Below, in pieces: positions 34,785-48,700 of a DNA stretch of 64,000 bases. The position numbers and the translations under genes were made by a program. Each line of letters begins with the position of its first letter. Within the stretch, counting starts at the first letter, position 1. The notes under the pieces were generated by a model. It saw only the letters and a list, made by a program, of their open reading frames with translations, ran no database searches and had not been told where the DNA came from. Origin of the DNA: Brevipalpus yothersi (taxonomy: Eukaryota; Arthropoda; Arachnida; Trombidiformes; Tenuipalpidae); the NCBI GenBank assembly GCA_003956705.1, contig QZCP01000171.1, forward strand, positions 25,603 to 89,602. Direction: 5' to 3'.

Positions 34785-37700
34785 GAGGCTACCTTATCGG
34801 CTGGTGACTTTATGTATATATTTCCTCAGGACAATCATCATATCACGCCTGAATACGTTTGTAATCTGATAATCCATGTTAAAGAGAATGTGTGTGAGTG
34901 AATTCATGCGATCGATTTGATTTCACTAAAAAAAAGAATTTCGCAATCTGACCGTTCAAATATTTTACCTGTCTTTGCTTAACAAAAATTGGTAAAACTT
35001 TCTCTCCAACTTTCCTGTGCTTCATCGAAGGACGCTCACAAATGTCGAATAGTTACCGTTAACTTTAATATTATGTCCTGATGCTCAATTTGCCTAATAG
35101 CGTAAAAATTTCGAACGAAAGAGAAAAGGATAGCTGTTGTCATCATCCTATCAGCCACATGGGTGTTGTCAAAATTGTAATGTATGCCCAAGCAGGAAGA
35201 AAAAAAAAAGAGTAAAATATCGGTAATTAGTCGAATACAGTTAACTTTTATGCCTACAAATCGATTGTCTTTCAACGATGACGAGACTAACTTTCTCTCT
35301 CTCTCACTCACTCACTTTTCAAACACCTCCGCTCTTTTTGGTTGTTAATTCAGCCCAAAAGTCGCTCTGTGATTATGTGTCTCTCTCTCATAACCATGAT
35401 TCAGACAATATGAATTGCACACACTTTACTATCGATGCCCACATCATGTTGAGTGCCCTGTTATGGTGAGAAGGATCGAAAATGATTATGTCAACTATTC
35501 TTCATCATCATTCTCAGTGCGTACGCATTTACATATAAGAACACAATCAAGGAGAAAGGTAGAGAGAGAAGGAGAACCAAATAGAATATGAACTGTATCT
35601 GTCCAAAGTACAGCGACAATACGCCCGATAATCAACCGGTAACTTACCAACATGGAAAAATTCCGGTAACAATTGACCCGGTTTGGTGGTGTATTTCGTG
35701 AGTTATTTGTAAATTGTTGTTTCAAATGGAAAGTGTTCTTTCGCTATCATTTGAGTGGAGAAAGACGAGAAGAAAAAAGAGAGTGAACATCATCATTCCA
35801 CACCGATTGAAGGCGAATGAAATGAAATGTCCACCCAATATGATAATCTCAGTTCATCATCACTATTGTGGTTGGAGGCTACAAGTTTTCTTTCAAGATA
35901 AAGCGAGAGAGAGAGAAAAAAAAGCTACTCGATTTCACTTTCATGTGGTAATCTGCGTCATATTCCAATGGATGTTGATTGGAGCCCTAAACTAAAATTG
36001 AATCTAAGGTCCTGAAGGCAAATAACTCAACAAAAATTCCATTCGAATTAGCCAGCTCACCAAAGATTATCTATCCACATCAAAGTGTCATCGATAAAAG
36101 TTGGGCTGGACTCTACAAGTCGAAAAGAATGTGAAAACATGATCGATTCGTCTTTAACACGAATATATAGAGATATACTCATGAACGGCCTCTTCCGATT
36201 GATGATCGAAGGTCTTGTGAGCCTCATAGAGAGATATAATTTCACAAACAGATCATCAGCACTTTTGCTCAATTTGCCGCCTTTTTTCTCTCTCTCTCTC
36301 TCTTGGTTATGTTCATCATACTTGATAAGCCAAAAAAGCCATTCACTGTGTGAGTGTGTGTGTGCATTCATCAGATAACTGGTCACTTTCACGCCATGTT
36401 TTATGAATTGATCTCATATTTTGATAGACTCGACGACTACTTCACGCTGTGTACCATTCAGGTTCAATTTCCTGCTTCATTCAAATAGCCATCAAATCAC
36501 TCAGACTGGCCACTGTGAATGTAACAAGGTTTCCAGCGGGCAATATTGAGATTAGATAATATGATAGCGTAACGAGAGAAACGAGTGTATGATATGACTT
36601 TATGGTTAGGGGATATGTTCATGCTCATGGTGGTAAAGGATAAATTGGGGGAATTTTTTTTATTTCGCATAATTTTGTATCTTGACTTTTTTTCTTTCGA
36701 TAACTCGGAATGAATTGATAAGATATTTTTTTCTCGAAGATTCATTCATTCAATAATTCTACTGTATAGTATTTTGTCACCTTTGATGTGACACATCTCT
36801 CACTTCTCTTTCATTTTGCTTTCGATCTCTCTCTCTCTCTTTCTTTCTCCCTTTCAATTCAAAAAGATGAAGAAGAGAGAAAGAAAAAAGAAATGATTGA
36901 CATGAACAGTATGCGTCATCCAACATCTCACGCTAACTTATGATGCATAAATTTACCTGCCAAAATGGAATGTATAACAGTGAGATGAACAAGGAAAACA
37001 ATCTATTCAACAATTATACACCCTGTATCACAACGTGTTGGATGCCAAGTTCAAGCTATGCAACCGTAAGAATCGTTTTCGGGCACAAAACGGAAAAGTA
37101 AAATCTCTCTCTCTCTCTCTCTCTCTTTCTATGACTCTCTCATGATTGTCGTGATGAAAAGCAGAACAAACGATTTTGTTATGCATGTGGTGAAAAAATT
37201 TCTGATATTTGATTCATTAATCATTGGATGATAAAATTATGCTTTCTATTATGGAACATCATTATCAGATTCTTATACTCGAATAGTTGATCCAGGAGAG
37301 AGAGAGAGAGAGTGAGAGAAAGAGAGAGAAAATCGAAGGTAGAAGAAGAGATGTTATGTAATGTGTTTGTGTGTTTCTGTGCAAGTGGCCTGTATTTAGG
37401 TAAAAAATCAAATTAGGTTTGCGATCAAGGTGGAATAGAATTTAGGTTAACAAGTATGGAGAGAAAGTCGATTTTCAATTTTATCTACTTTTAGAATTCA
37501 TGTAGCATGATTGACCATAACAAGGAGAAAGATGAGAGAGTGAAGATACTTTTCGTGGAACTGAATTTCATGAGCAATGCTGAGCATCACTCGATTCTAA
37601 TGAAAACCCGTGAATTCCAACAGGAAATTGCCTAAAGTGTCTTGAGGAAAATATTCATCATGTTATATCATCAAGAGAGGGAAACTCTCGAAATATTGAA

Positions 37701-38822
37701 AAGATTACATAGCTTCTGGAAGACAAGCTTAATTGCCAATTAATCAGGAGCCTAACTTAAACTTAAACTTTTTTACAATTTCTTCCAAAGACCAACATCT
37801 GCTCGATGCTGTAGAGGCATGAAAAATGGATGCTTCTATGAGGTTTTCGAAAAATATTCTTATATTCATCTGAACATTATGCTCCAGTATGCTGAACCAT
37901 TTTGCGAGGATATATACTATCAAGCTTTTCATCTTTGGTGAACCTCATCATTGACTTTGCATAAATGCTATCCATACTTGACAAGAATTTTATTACCCAA
38001 ATTAAACTTCTTGATGGCTAAACTCGAAAATCGTGGCTCTTACCGGCCATAATATCACTTTTTTCCGTTTCTCATGTACATGATACTTGACAAATGGCGA
38101 ACGACTTTGATGTCAGAATCAGGTGCTCGAAGTGCAAGTAGCCTCAACAAATAAATTCAACATACTCTTTGACCATTTTAACAGATACTCGACAACATTC
38201 ATCATTCCATGTCCGCTCATGAGACATTCAAAGGACATATTAATCCTATCTTATTGAGAGGGCAAATTATATGCAAATCTGATGGTCTCAAGTGCAAATT
38301 TTCAATATCATGATAACTTGAAATACCTTATAAACCGTTTATAAGCTGACTTTTTGTCAATCTTGACAGCCTTCGGTAATATTGTTCACTTTCTTGATAC
38401 ATTCCAAATTATTTTCTCTCTCTCTCTTTTCACACACATATACACACAAATTTGCATCTCTAATATCATTTTTACATTCGAATTTTATCTACACGATAAT
38501 GTTGAACCAGATATTATACGATGATGATGATCGAGTGGAAAACTGGTGAACCACTAACGATAGTGTACACGTTGTAAAGCGAACGGAATGATGAATATAA
38601 CCATACAGCAAAACGCTTGATACTTGAAACACTTTTTCCGTCCATCAATAGAACATTTGACAAGCTGGACCCAAGATTGAGCTGACTATCGAGCTGTATG
38701 TATTCGATTTGAAGTAAGCTAATTTTTTTTCTGCTGCCAATATTTGCAATTTGCAAAAATATTATTATGCATGTCCAATCGGGCAAGCAGGAAGAAAACA
38801 CGAACCATCAATAGTGGCACAT

Positions 38823-38825
<3 letters not shown>

Positions 38826-38883
<58 letters not shown>
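38826..38883. repeat. (GA)n microsatellite
   Basis: Pure GA run of about 58 bp. Confidence 0.97.
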
Positions 38884-38886
<3 letters not shown>

Positions 38887-40360
38887 AAAGTGGGAGGAGG
38901 AGGATAAGCAATCAGAAGGTAAATCGCGCGTTTCGTCAAGCCAATACATTGATGTGGGTGATAAGAATGAGTATTTATAGCGATATCTTTTTGGTGAGCT
39001 TCATCAACTTTGATACTCTGTGCGATGTCGATATTATTAATTGAGTTATTCGCATTTCCTGATCGAGAGAGAGGAGAAGATGGTGACTTTAACAGTAGGT
39101 CGGTGAGATGTGTCTTCCTTTTTAAACGAAAAATCCTCATCCGTTCATCATCATAGAGAGAAAGATAGATGGATGGAGAGAAGAGACCTGATGACCTGAC
39201 TTTTTTGCTGTCACATGCATTCCCCGAAAAATTTGATGCGCTCGTTGACGAAGTTTCCGTCTTCTTTCTATTTTTCTTTCTCTCTTTTCCGAATCAAATT
39301 GAAAAATGATCAGCTCAATAAAGAAAAGCGAAAAACCATGATTCAAAATAAATACCGAAAATATGTCATTACGATACTCTGCTCGATATTGTATGGTCGA
39401 TCGAATCAGCGATATAGCGAAAGTTTGAGGATAATAGAGAGAAGAGTTCTCAGAAATGTTTGTACATCATCCAATGTCTTAATGAAAGATTTCTTAGATC
39501 GACTATCTGTCTGCTTATTGGCATCAAAATGATTCAATATAATGGTCAAGATTAAGATGTAAACTGCATACATGCTTTGGTGATAATGTTCCAGATAGTG
39601 ATGTATCATAGCAGTATAATTACCCTTGTAAGCCACCTAATACGTCAATCTTGGCAGAAAATACAATCAACGTTGTCTTCAAAAATTTGGAAGAAAAAGT
39701 CTCAATGACAATTTGCATGCCTTAAACATATTCATGCTGATTATTGGATATTTCTCTCATAATTTTTATCAAGTTGTTGGAACAAGAGTCAAGATTTAAT
39801 CAGCAATTCTTTTGCCCCAAAGAAACTCAGTGATTCATTTCGAATTGAGGTTCTCTATAAAAATCAATCTTTGTTGAGTTTTGTCGCAAAAAATTGCCAG
39901 AATTGAAGAATCACATTACTAGATCACTGTGCTTATTCATGAGTCAGTGAGTTCCCAAGATTTACAGAGAAAAATCTAGGCAGAGGAATATCCAAGAATG
40001 GAAAGATGCTGGATGCTATCCAATGGTTAGAAAATGATTTCCAAATTATCATTAATATTTGATCAGCAGACGAAGAATAAAAGTAAAACTTGATGCTGGC
40101 GGAAAGATTCCTGGTATCAATGAAATGCCCAAAAATACACTAAAATTTGTGAATTCATATTCTCTCTATTCTAAAAAGCTACATAAACACTGTATAAACT
40201 CCAGATAATCAGGTAAAATCCATGAACATGTGCTTTCATCGTGATCTATCAACGCCAAGTTGATCTCGAATAAACAATCATGCAGTTAATAACTATATTC
40301 AACATCCAGAAACAGATCATTTACCTCTCTCTCTCTCTCTCTCTCTTATTATATGAATCA

Positions 40361-40540
40361 GGAACATCCTTTCTCACCTGCCATCAAACTAATTGAACGG
40401 CTAAATATATATCGAAGAAGTGTCAAACTTTACAAATTGATGCGGGAAGTTAAGATGAATGGAATACTTGGACGATTATTGAGAGAGATCTTCATGAATT
40501 CCAGCCACTCTGATCGAGTCTATGATCTTGTAGAAAGAAG
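40361..40540 (+). CDS. candidate internal exon of an unidentified gene
   Basis: This 180-bp open segment has the signals of an internal exon. It is preceded by a (CT)n pyrimidine tract and ATGAATCAG, and followed by AAG|GTAAGTAAG, a near-perfect donor. It reads through in one frame (EHPFSPAIKLIERLNIYRRS..., ending YDLVERR), leaving an AGG-type codon split at the donor. If unspliced at the 5' side, an ATG at 40353 would start it. The peptide is charged and helical in character and is not recognised. No companion exon was identified nearby, so it could be a chance frame. Confidence 0.3.
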
Positions 40541-41183
40541 GTAAGTAAGACGATGAAAGATTGATAAGAATCAAAATTTCACCACATTTGAGCCACACGT
40601 CACAGTAAAAATTTCTCCATCTATTCTTCTACCAATTGATAATATACAATTTCAACAATTTTGCTACTGAAAAAAAGGGTTGGCCAGACAGAAAAAAAGA
40701 TATACAATGCTAAGTTGGATTGGATCAAGTGCATAATATGAAATAACTATTCTGATGAAAAATGAATGAAGGTGATTATGTACCATGTAAATCATCTTAT
40801 GAATATCGAAATCTTTCCAACACAACTTTTACCTCAATTTTTCATGCACTCGAAAAGAAAAAAAAATCAATTTTGAAGGCAAAAGACAATGAAAATCCGT
40901 AACTCTAAAAATACATGAATATATATGTATTTAGATTTTACTCACACACACATACACACACTCAAAATGACCAGTTTACCCTTCAAATCGAAATTCAGTC
41001 CCATGATTGGGTGAAAACTAAAAAATTTGAATCCCAAGACCAAACTGTACTCATTCATGGTAATCGAATAGCCATCCTGATCTTTTTTTGTTCCCACATC
41101 AGTGAATATTATTTGAGGCTATATCATTGCTCATTTCACAACGATGCTTTGATGCTATATTTTGCTACCTCTTGCTCTTCTTA

Positions 41184-41185
<2 letters not shown>

Positions 41186-41232
<47 letters not shown>

Positions 41233-41242
41233 TTCTTTCTTT
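41186..41242. repeat. (CT)n/(CTTT)n microsatellite
   Basis: CT run grading into CTTT repeats, about 57 bp. Confidence 0.95.
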
Positions 41243-41779
41243 CGTTCTATCTATCTTCCAGAACTTCCAGCATTTCTTATTCAATCTTTTTCGAAATCAA
41301 AATATTTCCGCCCAAACTTTTGCACGCTAAACTATCGATTTTTGGCTTATAAGTGACCCCATTTTCATATATATATAAATGCTTAAAAGCTGGCCTATCA
41401 GCAGCAGCGGATTTACATGATCTAGAGCTAATTTTAATCCATGTCTGCTCGAGGCTCATTGTTTGTGTGCATGTGAGGAGAGTTGATGAATCAATCGAAG
41501 CCCACAAGCTTTTTCTCTATCTTCATTCAAATCAATCAAACATTCGAAAATGAAACTATCCATCACTTCCTGTTAAAGTCATAGATGCTGCAAAACTATG
41601 CGATAGAAGCGTCCCGAAAATTTTCCTTGTGATCTGTACATAGGATTACTAACTATGCTGGGATCATTGAATCATCGGAACGAGATTGATTATCACAGTG
41701 CACATTCTTTGAATTTTTTGATTGTGTGAAAATCGAGTTCCATTGTTTCATTTGACTGATTTCGAATACGAATCGAAGA

Positions 41780-41782
<3 letters not shown>

Positions 41783-41821
<39 letters not shown>
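41783..41821. repeat. (CT)n microsatellite
   Basis: Pure CT run of about 39 bp. Confidence 0.97.
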
Positions 41822-41822
<1 letters not shown>

Positions 41823-43899
41823 ATTGACTGAGTTGACCATCATGATGATGAAGGGAAGGATAATCTGAAGGTCGACGCGAATTAGTCTAATAGAAAATTT
41901 GGTCAATTGACCTTTGATCATCAAGCGAGAAAAGATTAGGACAAGATTGATGATGAATTGGCGAAGTAAACATAAAGGGTCAAGATAGAGAAAAGAAGGA
42001 AAGTGATGCAAAAGGAGTGTGAAAGTTTAACAATGTTTCGAATGTATCTTGGATCCATAAAGCAACAATACATAACGGTACATATATAGTGAGTAAGAGA
42101 GAGAGAGAAAAACACTCAAACGGTGAGCAGACAGGAGAGAGAGAGAGAGATCAAAAGGAGAAATCTTTCCCAGCCTGAAGCGGATAGAAATTCGATCGAA
42201 ATTTTCGAACCAGTCAGACTCGTTAAAAACACATGAACACTGCTTGAATCCGAAAGCTATCAGCCAATAACTGGATCTAAAGTTACAAAAGTTATCATTA
42301 AGCTTGAAACTTAATTTTAGGTTTCCGATTTTTGACTTTCGATTCAGAATCGATGATGCGATTTTTGAGCAATCAATGTGCAAAAGTGGAGAAAAAAAAT
42401 GATCATGACGAGTATTAATAAAATAAACATCATCACTATCATTAAGGTTGAATAATTTCGAGGACATTTTGCTGATCAATATGCACAAGTAAATTTTTTG
42501 ATGTGCCTTAATGTAATTAATGGAATCTCCTTTGGAATCAGTGATATTCGAGGAGATTCTTTTCGGAGCCATACTGATAACACAGAACGTGCTCTAAGGT
42601 CTCTCATGGATGTCCATGAGTCCATGTTGTGCTCGATACTCTGAATCAATAAAGCGACAGATACAGACACAAGAGCCAAGGCATCAAGAATCCATTTTTT
42701 TCTTCTTTTTTTTCTAATGGAATGTAGGAGGTAGAAAACTTTCACTGAAGATATTTCATTCACATGCACTCAAATCTGTTTGTATGTATGTATGTTGTTA
42801 ACAGAAAAAAGTGACCATGAAGAGCTGAATTATAGCCACCCAAATGAGTAGGAAGAAGATGGATAAATGATTATCTGAAAACTGGGTTCAACGGTTCATT
42901 CGATAATCAACGTAAACACAAGAAAGAGAGAGAAAAAATTCCTCTCTTAACTGCCATCAAAATCAACCAAAAATTTTGTGTATGTGTATGTGAGTATGTA
43001 TGTGAGTGTGGATGGTCAGATTGAATCAATCGATTGGTAAGGTCCAAGAGAAATGTTTTTAAGTGGGTTTTTTGGTGATTGTCAGACTTTGAAAATTGTG
43101 TAAGTATGTATGTATGTGTGTGTGTTTGTATGTGTATAAGTCCAATAAGAACCTTAGATCAAGGTAAAACAAGCATATTAGCTGTGATATCTGACGTCTG
43201 AAAAGAAACAAAAAAAAAGTTTTTCAACTTCAAACGATTCAGGCATCGGTCAGGGCAAAAATTGGAGTCAAGTGATCAATATGACTTGGTGAATTGCCTT
43301 ATGATTGCCATCACTTTCGAGGCCCTGAAAAATGAGATAATTTTTTTGCTTCTTCTTCTTCTTCTCTTCACCTCAGAACTTTCGAAATCAGAACAATCTG
43401 GAACGTCGAAAGTTGATTTGAGCAGCTTCATTTGAAGAGTAAGCGTGTGCACGAGATGATGAATTGATACAAAATCATCATCTCCTTCTATTGTCCACAG
43501 ATCATTGACACAGAAAGACCAGATAGTAGTGGATAGATGATGAAGAAAAAGAATGAAGTAAAGATATATTATTCTTTTTCTCTCCGATTTGGCGCAAATG
43601 AGGAGCCGGAAATGAGTTTGAATTGGTTCATGAAATAGTCTCGGATGCATGAAATGATCATCATCAGTATGAGCATTAGAAATAAGCAAGATGATGGCAT
43701 ATCCAGCCTAATTTTTTTCTCCTCTCTCTTTCTCTATCTTTCTCTCTTCGGTCCATGAAGTGAAACATTTCGGCAATTCAATCTTTAACCAGAAAGATTG
43801 ACAAAAATCACCATGCTTAATTTCCGATATAACAGTGGACGGAAGTAGGAAGAGTGATCACTGCAAAGTTGATCTAATTCAATGGAAAATAGTGAAAGT

Positions 43900-43902
<3 letters not shown>

Positions 43903-43933
<31 letters not shown>
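43903..43933. repeat. (GA)n microsatellite
   Basis: Pure GA run of about 31 bp. Confidence 0.95.
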
Positions 43934-43936
<3 letters not shown>

Positions 43937-45035
43937 TTTTCTTTTCAAACATCAACATTTTGATGAATAAATTTTTTCAAATTCACCTACATGTACTCAT
44001 TCATTCATTCATTCCAGCCAAATCATTTATCCCATAGAAACTTACACTCACAAGTGATACAAGAGAGTACAGGTGAACTCTCAAGCAGAAGAACGCTATA
44101 TATTGATGGAATGGAAAACGTCAAGGTTTGATTGAATGTTAAGATGATAAGTGTTATGAAGCCACATGAATTTGATCCTCATCATTTGAGGTGTGTGTGT
44201 ATATATGTTTGTGTGTAAGTGTGCATAGATGATGATTTGGGAACATAGCCGAAAGAGATGAGCTCGTGCCAGTGACCTTGAGGAAAGTATCAGCATCGAA
44301 AAGAATCAAAAGTGACCTGTGTTCCTCAAATAAGATCAGCCAGTGATTAAGAGTAGATGGAGGATGAGAGAGAGAGAGAGAAAAAAGTTAAGAAGATGCT
44401 GAATAAATCAATGTAGGCCGAGCAAAAGTGATTCTGCGTGTGTGTTGATAGTCTTTTAAGAGTAAAGCGAGACACAAAGATGAGAATCGAAGATGAGGAT
44501 GAAAGAGAGAGCAGGGAAAGTTAGGCGAACAAGATGATAAGCAGACTCGTGTTGGGATGAGGATGCTGCTGATGCGTCCAAAAAGGCAAGGACATGATAT
44601 TGGAAAGAGAGTGAGTGAGAGAAGAGGGGAGTGTAAGATGAGCCAGAAGCAGGGATGGTGTACATGTTTTGCTTAAGAAAGTAAAGTATGAAGAAAAGTG
44701 ATGGAAGGGACGGTAATACATATATATATATATATCGTTAGGAGATGAAACTGGAAGTTGAAGTAGGACATTGGGCAATGCTGGCGTAAATCAACGTGTG
44801 TGTGTACCTACAGCATCCTTACAGACTTCATCTCCGCATCTTCATTTGTTTCATCTTTTTTGAATAAGAAAAAAGAAAAAACGCACACACACACAATTCC
44901 CAACAACACCATAATCGACGATGATCTGTGTTGGCTGACTTTGGCCATACGTACATATACCCACCTGTACCTTGTATATTCGATACATGAAGCGGCGACA
45001 CCATCATCTTAACGATCGCATCTTATAAAACCGCT

Positions 45036-45039
<4 letters not shown>

Positions 45040-45128
<89 letters not shown>
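45040..45128. repeat. (CT)n microsatellite
   Basis: Nearly pure CT run of about 89 bp, some 580 bp upstream of the secreted-protein start codon. It is one of the longest uninterrupted dinucleotide tracts in the window. Confidence 0.97.
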
Positions 45129-45705
45129 CACCCCATGATGAATTGGTCCGTTTGCTCGCTTTAGATCAGGTTTAAGAGAAAGCTGCGCGATCATTTCGAA
45201 TTGCCGCTCTCTCTCTCTCTCTTAATCGTTCAAAGTTGTTCTGGTGAGCGAAAGAGTCGCATCTTATACCTCAATCGAGGCAAGTGAAAGAGAAAAAGAG
45301 AGAGAGAGAGAGTATCACTTGTCCTGGTGATTGAGTAAGAAAAGGAAGAAGATCAAAAAAATTTGGATATTATCTATCCAAATTTTCGAATGAACTTTCT
45401 TGGTGGTTAAAATATTTTCCCTCTTTTTTTTCTCGGTTATGTTTCTTCACCGATAATCTTTCAACACCACAAAGTGAACAATTTTTCTCTCAACGGATTA
45501 ACACCATCTTTGTACAGCAATATATTCGCTGTGCCTTGTGTGTGATGATCAAATCTCGTCAACGTTGGAACTTTTAAAGTGATATTCCAACTTTTGTTCA
45601 ATAATAATAATTATTAGCCATCAAAACTGACTGTGTCTGTGTATCGGTGTGAACTTTTTTTCGTGTGTGTGAGTGTTTGTTCGAAAGACTCCATAAATTG
45701 TTCCA

Positions 45706-48700
45706 ATGGAATGGTTACGGCTTTGTCAAGTTTTCTTGATACTATTTGTTGCCCACCGTCAATGGCTCGTGGTTAATGCGAGTCCACAATCAAATTCATA
45801 CTATAATAATGATAATTTTGCACGTCGTACTTTGAATGCTGATCATACTCTAGATGAAGAAGATGATCGTGGTGATACACGATATTCCCGTTACAGAGGC
45901 TCATCTTCATCTCAGCCCGGCTCTTCATTCGATCGATCATCCAACATACGATCCGGCCCAGTAATCGAATCTGCTGTGGACATATCACAACCAGCGGTGA
46001 GACGTTTTCCACAATATTCACCAACATCCGGCTCAAATGATGGACAGCCAACATTTCACAATCGACAGCCACAAGTGATTTCGGTGATCAGTGGCAGTGG
46101 TTCACCACACCACAGTGTCACATGGAATCCACCGCCAACCGTTAATCCACCATCGGTTGGCAGTAGTAGTACACGAGGTGTACCATTTAACAATCGTGCC
46201 ATTGAGCCAGCTCCAGTACCACATCGTGGTGTGATCAGTTCAAGTGGTTCAGATGGAACTCGTGGCAGACTACAGGCACCAGCAAGCTATCAGCCACCAG
46301 ATTTTGTATCATCTCAACCATCAACCCGATATCCACCATCAATTGATTCCTCATCGGCAACCGTGAGACACTCGGATCATCTTAATCACGGTAATGTTGT
46401 CCACAATTCTCCGGTGGCAGCATCTTCATTTTCATCAGCTCCAGCATCATCCTCACCATCAGCCAGCTCTTCTTCATCATCAGCCTCAGCATCCGGTGCT
46501 AATCCAAACAAAAAGGATGATGTAGTAATATACTATTATTACTACTATGATGATGATGAAAATAAGAATGGAACACGAGCTGTTACTCGAGGACCAGATC
46601 CTAATTCTAATTTGGACACCATTCCATCACTGGAATCCTATGATCCAGAGCCTGATTCCCGAAATAAGCCTACCACATCGCCACCATTTGCAACTGATTT
46701 CGGACGAAGTAGCTCACGTGATCCATCATCCGGTCGACATCATCATTCCGATTCTGGTCGATCCCATGAGCCAGTGGCACCAGGGGCACCATTCCATGGA
46801 TCAGTTGAGACCAGTCGAACACCGGTTCCAGCTTATCGAAATACATTTTCGGCAACACCACCACCACGAACCACATTTGCACCACTTTATCACAGTGATC
46901 CACCAGGCTATGGTGACAATTATTATGATCACCGTTATCCAGGACGAGGACCACAAGATTCTCATGTCCATTCACCACCCGTAACTGAGCCATCCACATT
47001 TTCACGACCATCAACCGATGTTAGTGTTTCCATGTCGGTATCAAATGATGGTAACGGTAATGCCGGTGCTGGTGGAGCTGAGCCAGTATCAAATGTATTC
47101 CGTTATGGGCCAAGTGTTGGTGTACGACCTTCATTTGATTCAGTTCGAACTGGACCCTTGGGTACCAGTGGACGTGCTCCAGGCGCCTCATTCCAGCCAC
47201 AATATCCAGGACAAGGTTTCCGTCATTTACCGGTCACCTCAACAAGTCCACCATTTTTTGATTCTGGTATCGATGATCGCAATAATTATCCAACATCTCG
47301 ACCAGTGGCTCATTCAGGAGCTCCTGGTCCATCTGATGATTATCTTGATTCACCAAGACATGGTGGAGGACAGCCAAATGAATATGGTGAGTTTGATTTT
47401 TGATTATATAACACAAAATACTTGATTAACATATTTTGGATACCAATTGTGGCAAAGAGAAATGATGGATCAAACAAATCCTCTTCAGAAAATGAAGAAA
47501 GTTTCTTCATATACTTGAGATTCCTCGAACTCAAAATAACATGATCGTTAGATGGTGAAATATTAGAATTAGATTACTAATTGAGTATTTGAGATATCAT
47601 CTATCAGTCTTATTGGTGCGAATTATTGATCGAGATAGAATTAGAATTGAAAGAATTTTAAGTAATCCGTTTCCAATTTGTACCAATTTATCTTAAAGCC
47701 TTCATCACAGGATTAAGAGTCAGTTTTTATGTTCTCTTCATTTTGTGGGTTAGAAAATTGGAACTTCTGATCATAAGAATGATATATGATTATCAAAGCT
47801 GTATTCTATTGTAATTACTCATCATATAAAATTTTTACTAACTACAATATTTTGTTTCTGCTCTCTATCAGGCCGCCATCCAAATGATTTTAGACAGCCA
47901 CCACAAACTCTTCCTCCTCCAACCACAACTACTACCACAACAACCACTACAACACCTCCACCCACAAGTCCACCAGAAGAGGTAACAACTGAGGGACGTC
48001 GAAGACCTGGTAAGTGAATATAGCATCCACCATCAGAGAACACCTAAAATTTCTCGATTCTAAAGTATTCAGTTTTCTAATCGAAATTCAAATATCTTGT
48101 TTTCATAGGATTTGGAACTCGAAGACGATACAATACAGCACTTAACAGGTAAGTGATAAAGCAAATTGTGTAATTGTGAATATCGATTTTCTAATGATGG
48201 ATTTTTTCGCTTTTTTCAGAGGTCCACCAGCATCGTAAGTGAAATTTCTATACTTTTTGGAATAATCTGGTGGCTAATATCTGGATAACAAAATTCAGAA
48301 TTGCTCCTCTCCAGAGAAATCAAGACCAGAATTCACTATAATCATCGACCAATTTAAGCTTTTCCGCTGATTTTCTCCTTAAATTTTTGATAATTCATGG
48401 AACTCACTCAAATTCACCACTCAAACTGTGGCTAATTTTTCGCTATTCCCGTAAAATTCTATTCATTACCAGTTTGAAGATTGCAACATTTTCCCTGGTT
48501 CATTAGCAGCTCATTAGCAATTGAGTTAAATGAGAAATGATTCGATTTTCTATCATTTGCCTTGAATTTTGGGCTATTTTTGGGCTTTTTATCGGGGGAG
48601 CCATACTTGGGTTGACTGGCATCATCCAGCTTTTTTATGTGGAGGCAAAAAGTTTTTTGTTTCAAATCTGTTTTGACCTAATCCAAATAAGTTTTACATC

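Larger units (their letters stand above)
34355..45705. other. long gene-poor region between PUS10 and the secreted protein
   Basis: Eleven kilobases with no recognised gene. They contain a GC-rich promoter-like cluster (34765-34784), many (GA)n/(CT)n tracts, CA/TG runs (for example 40943-40960 and 43100-43125) and one well-formed candidate exon (40361-40540). Long frames such as 42027-42572 (minus, 181 codons) include repeat-derived Ser/Leu segments and match nothing I know. The final 600 bp before 45706 should be promoter and 5' UTR of the downstream gene. Confidence 0.5.

Noticed and set aside
42027..42572. 181-codon minus-strand frame
   Set aside because: Half of it translates CT-type repeats (Ser/Leu runs), it matches no family I know, and it has no splice or promoter context. 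Probably chance.
43276..43689. 137-codon minus-strand frame
   Set aside because: Composition is AT-driven, the Arg-rich run comes from a CTT repeat, and there is no recognisable motif.
46547..46984. 145-codon frame overlapping exon 1 of the secreted protein
   Set aside because: It is a His/Met/Ile-rich shadow of the Pro/Ser-rich coding frame, and the main frame has a signal peptide and consistent splicing.
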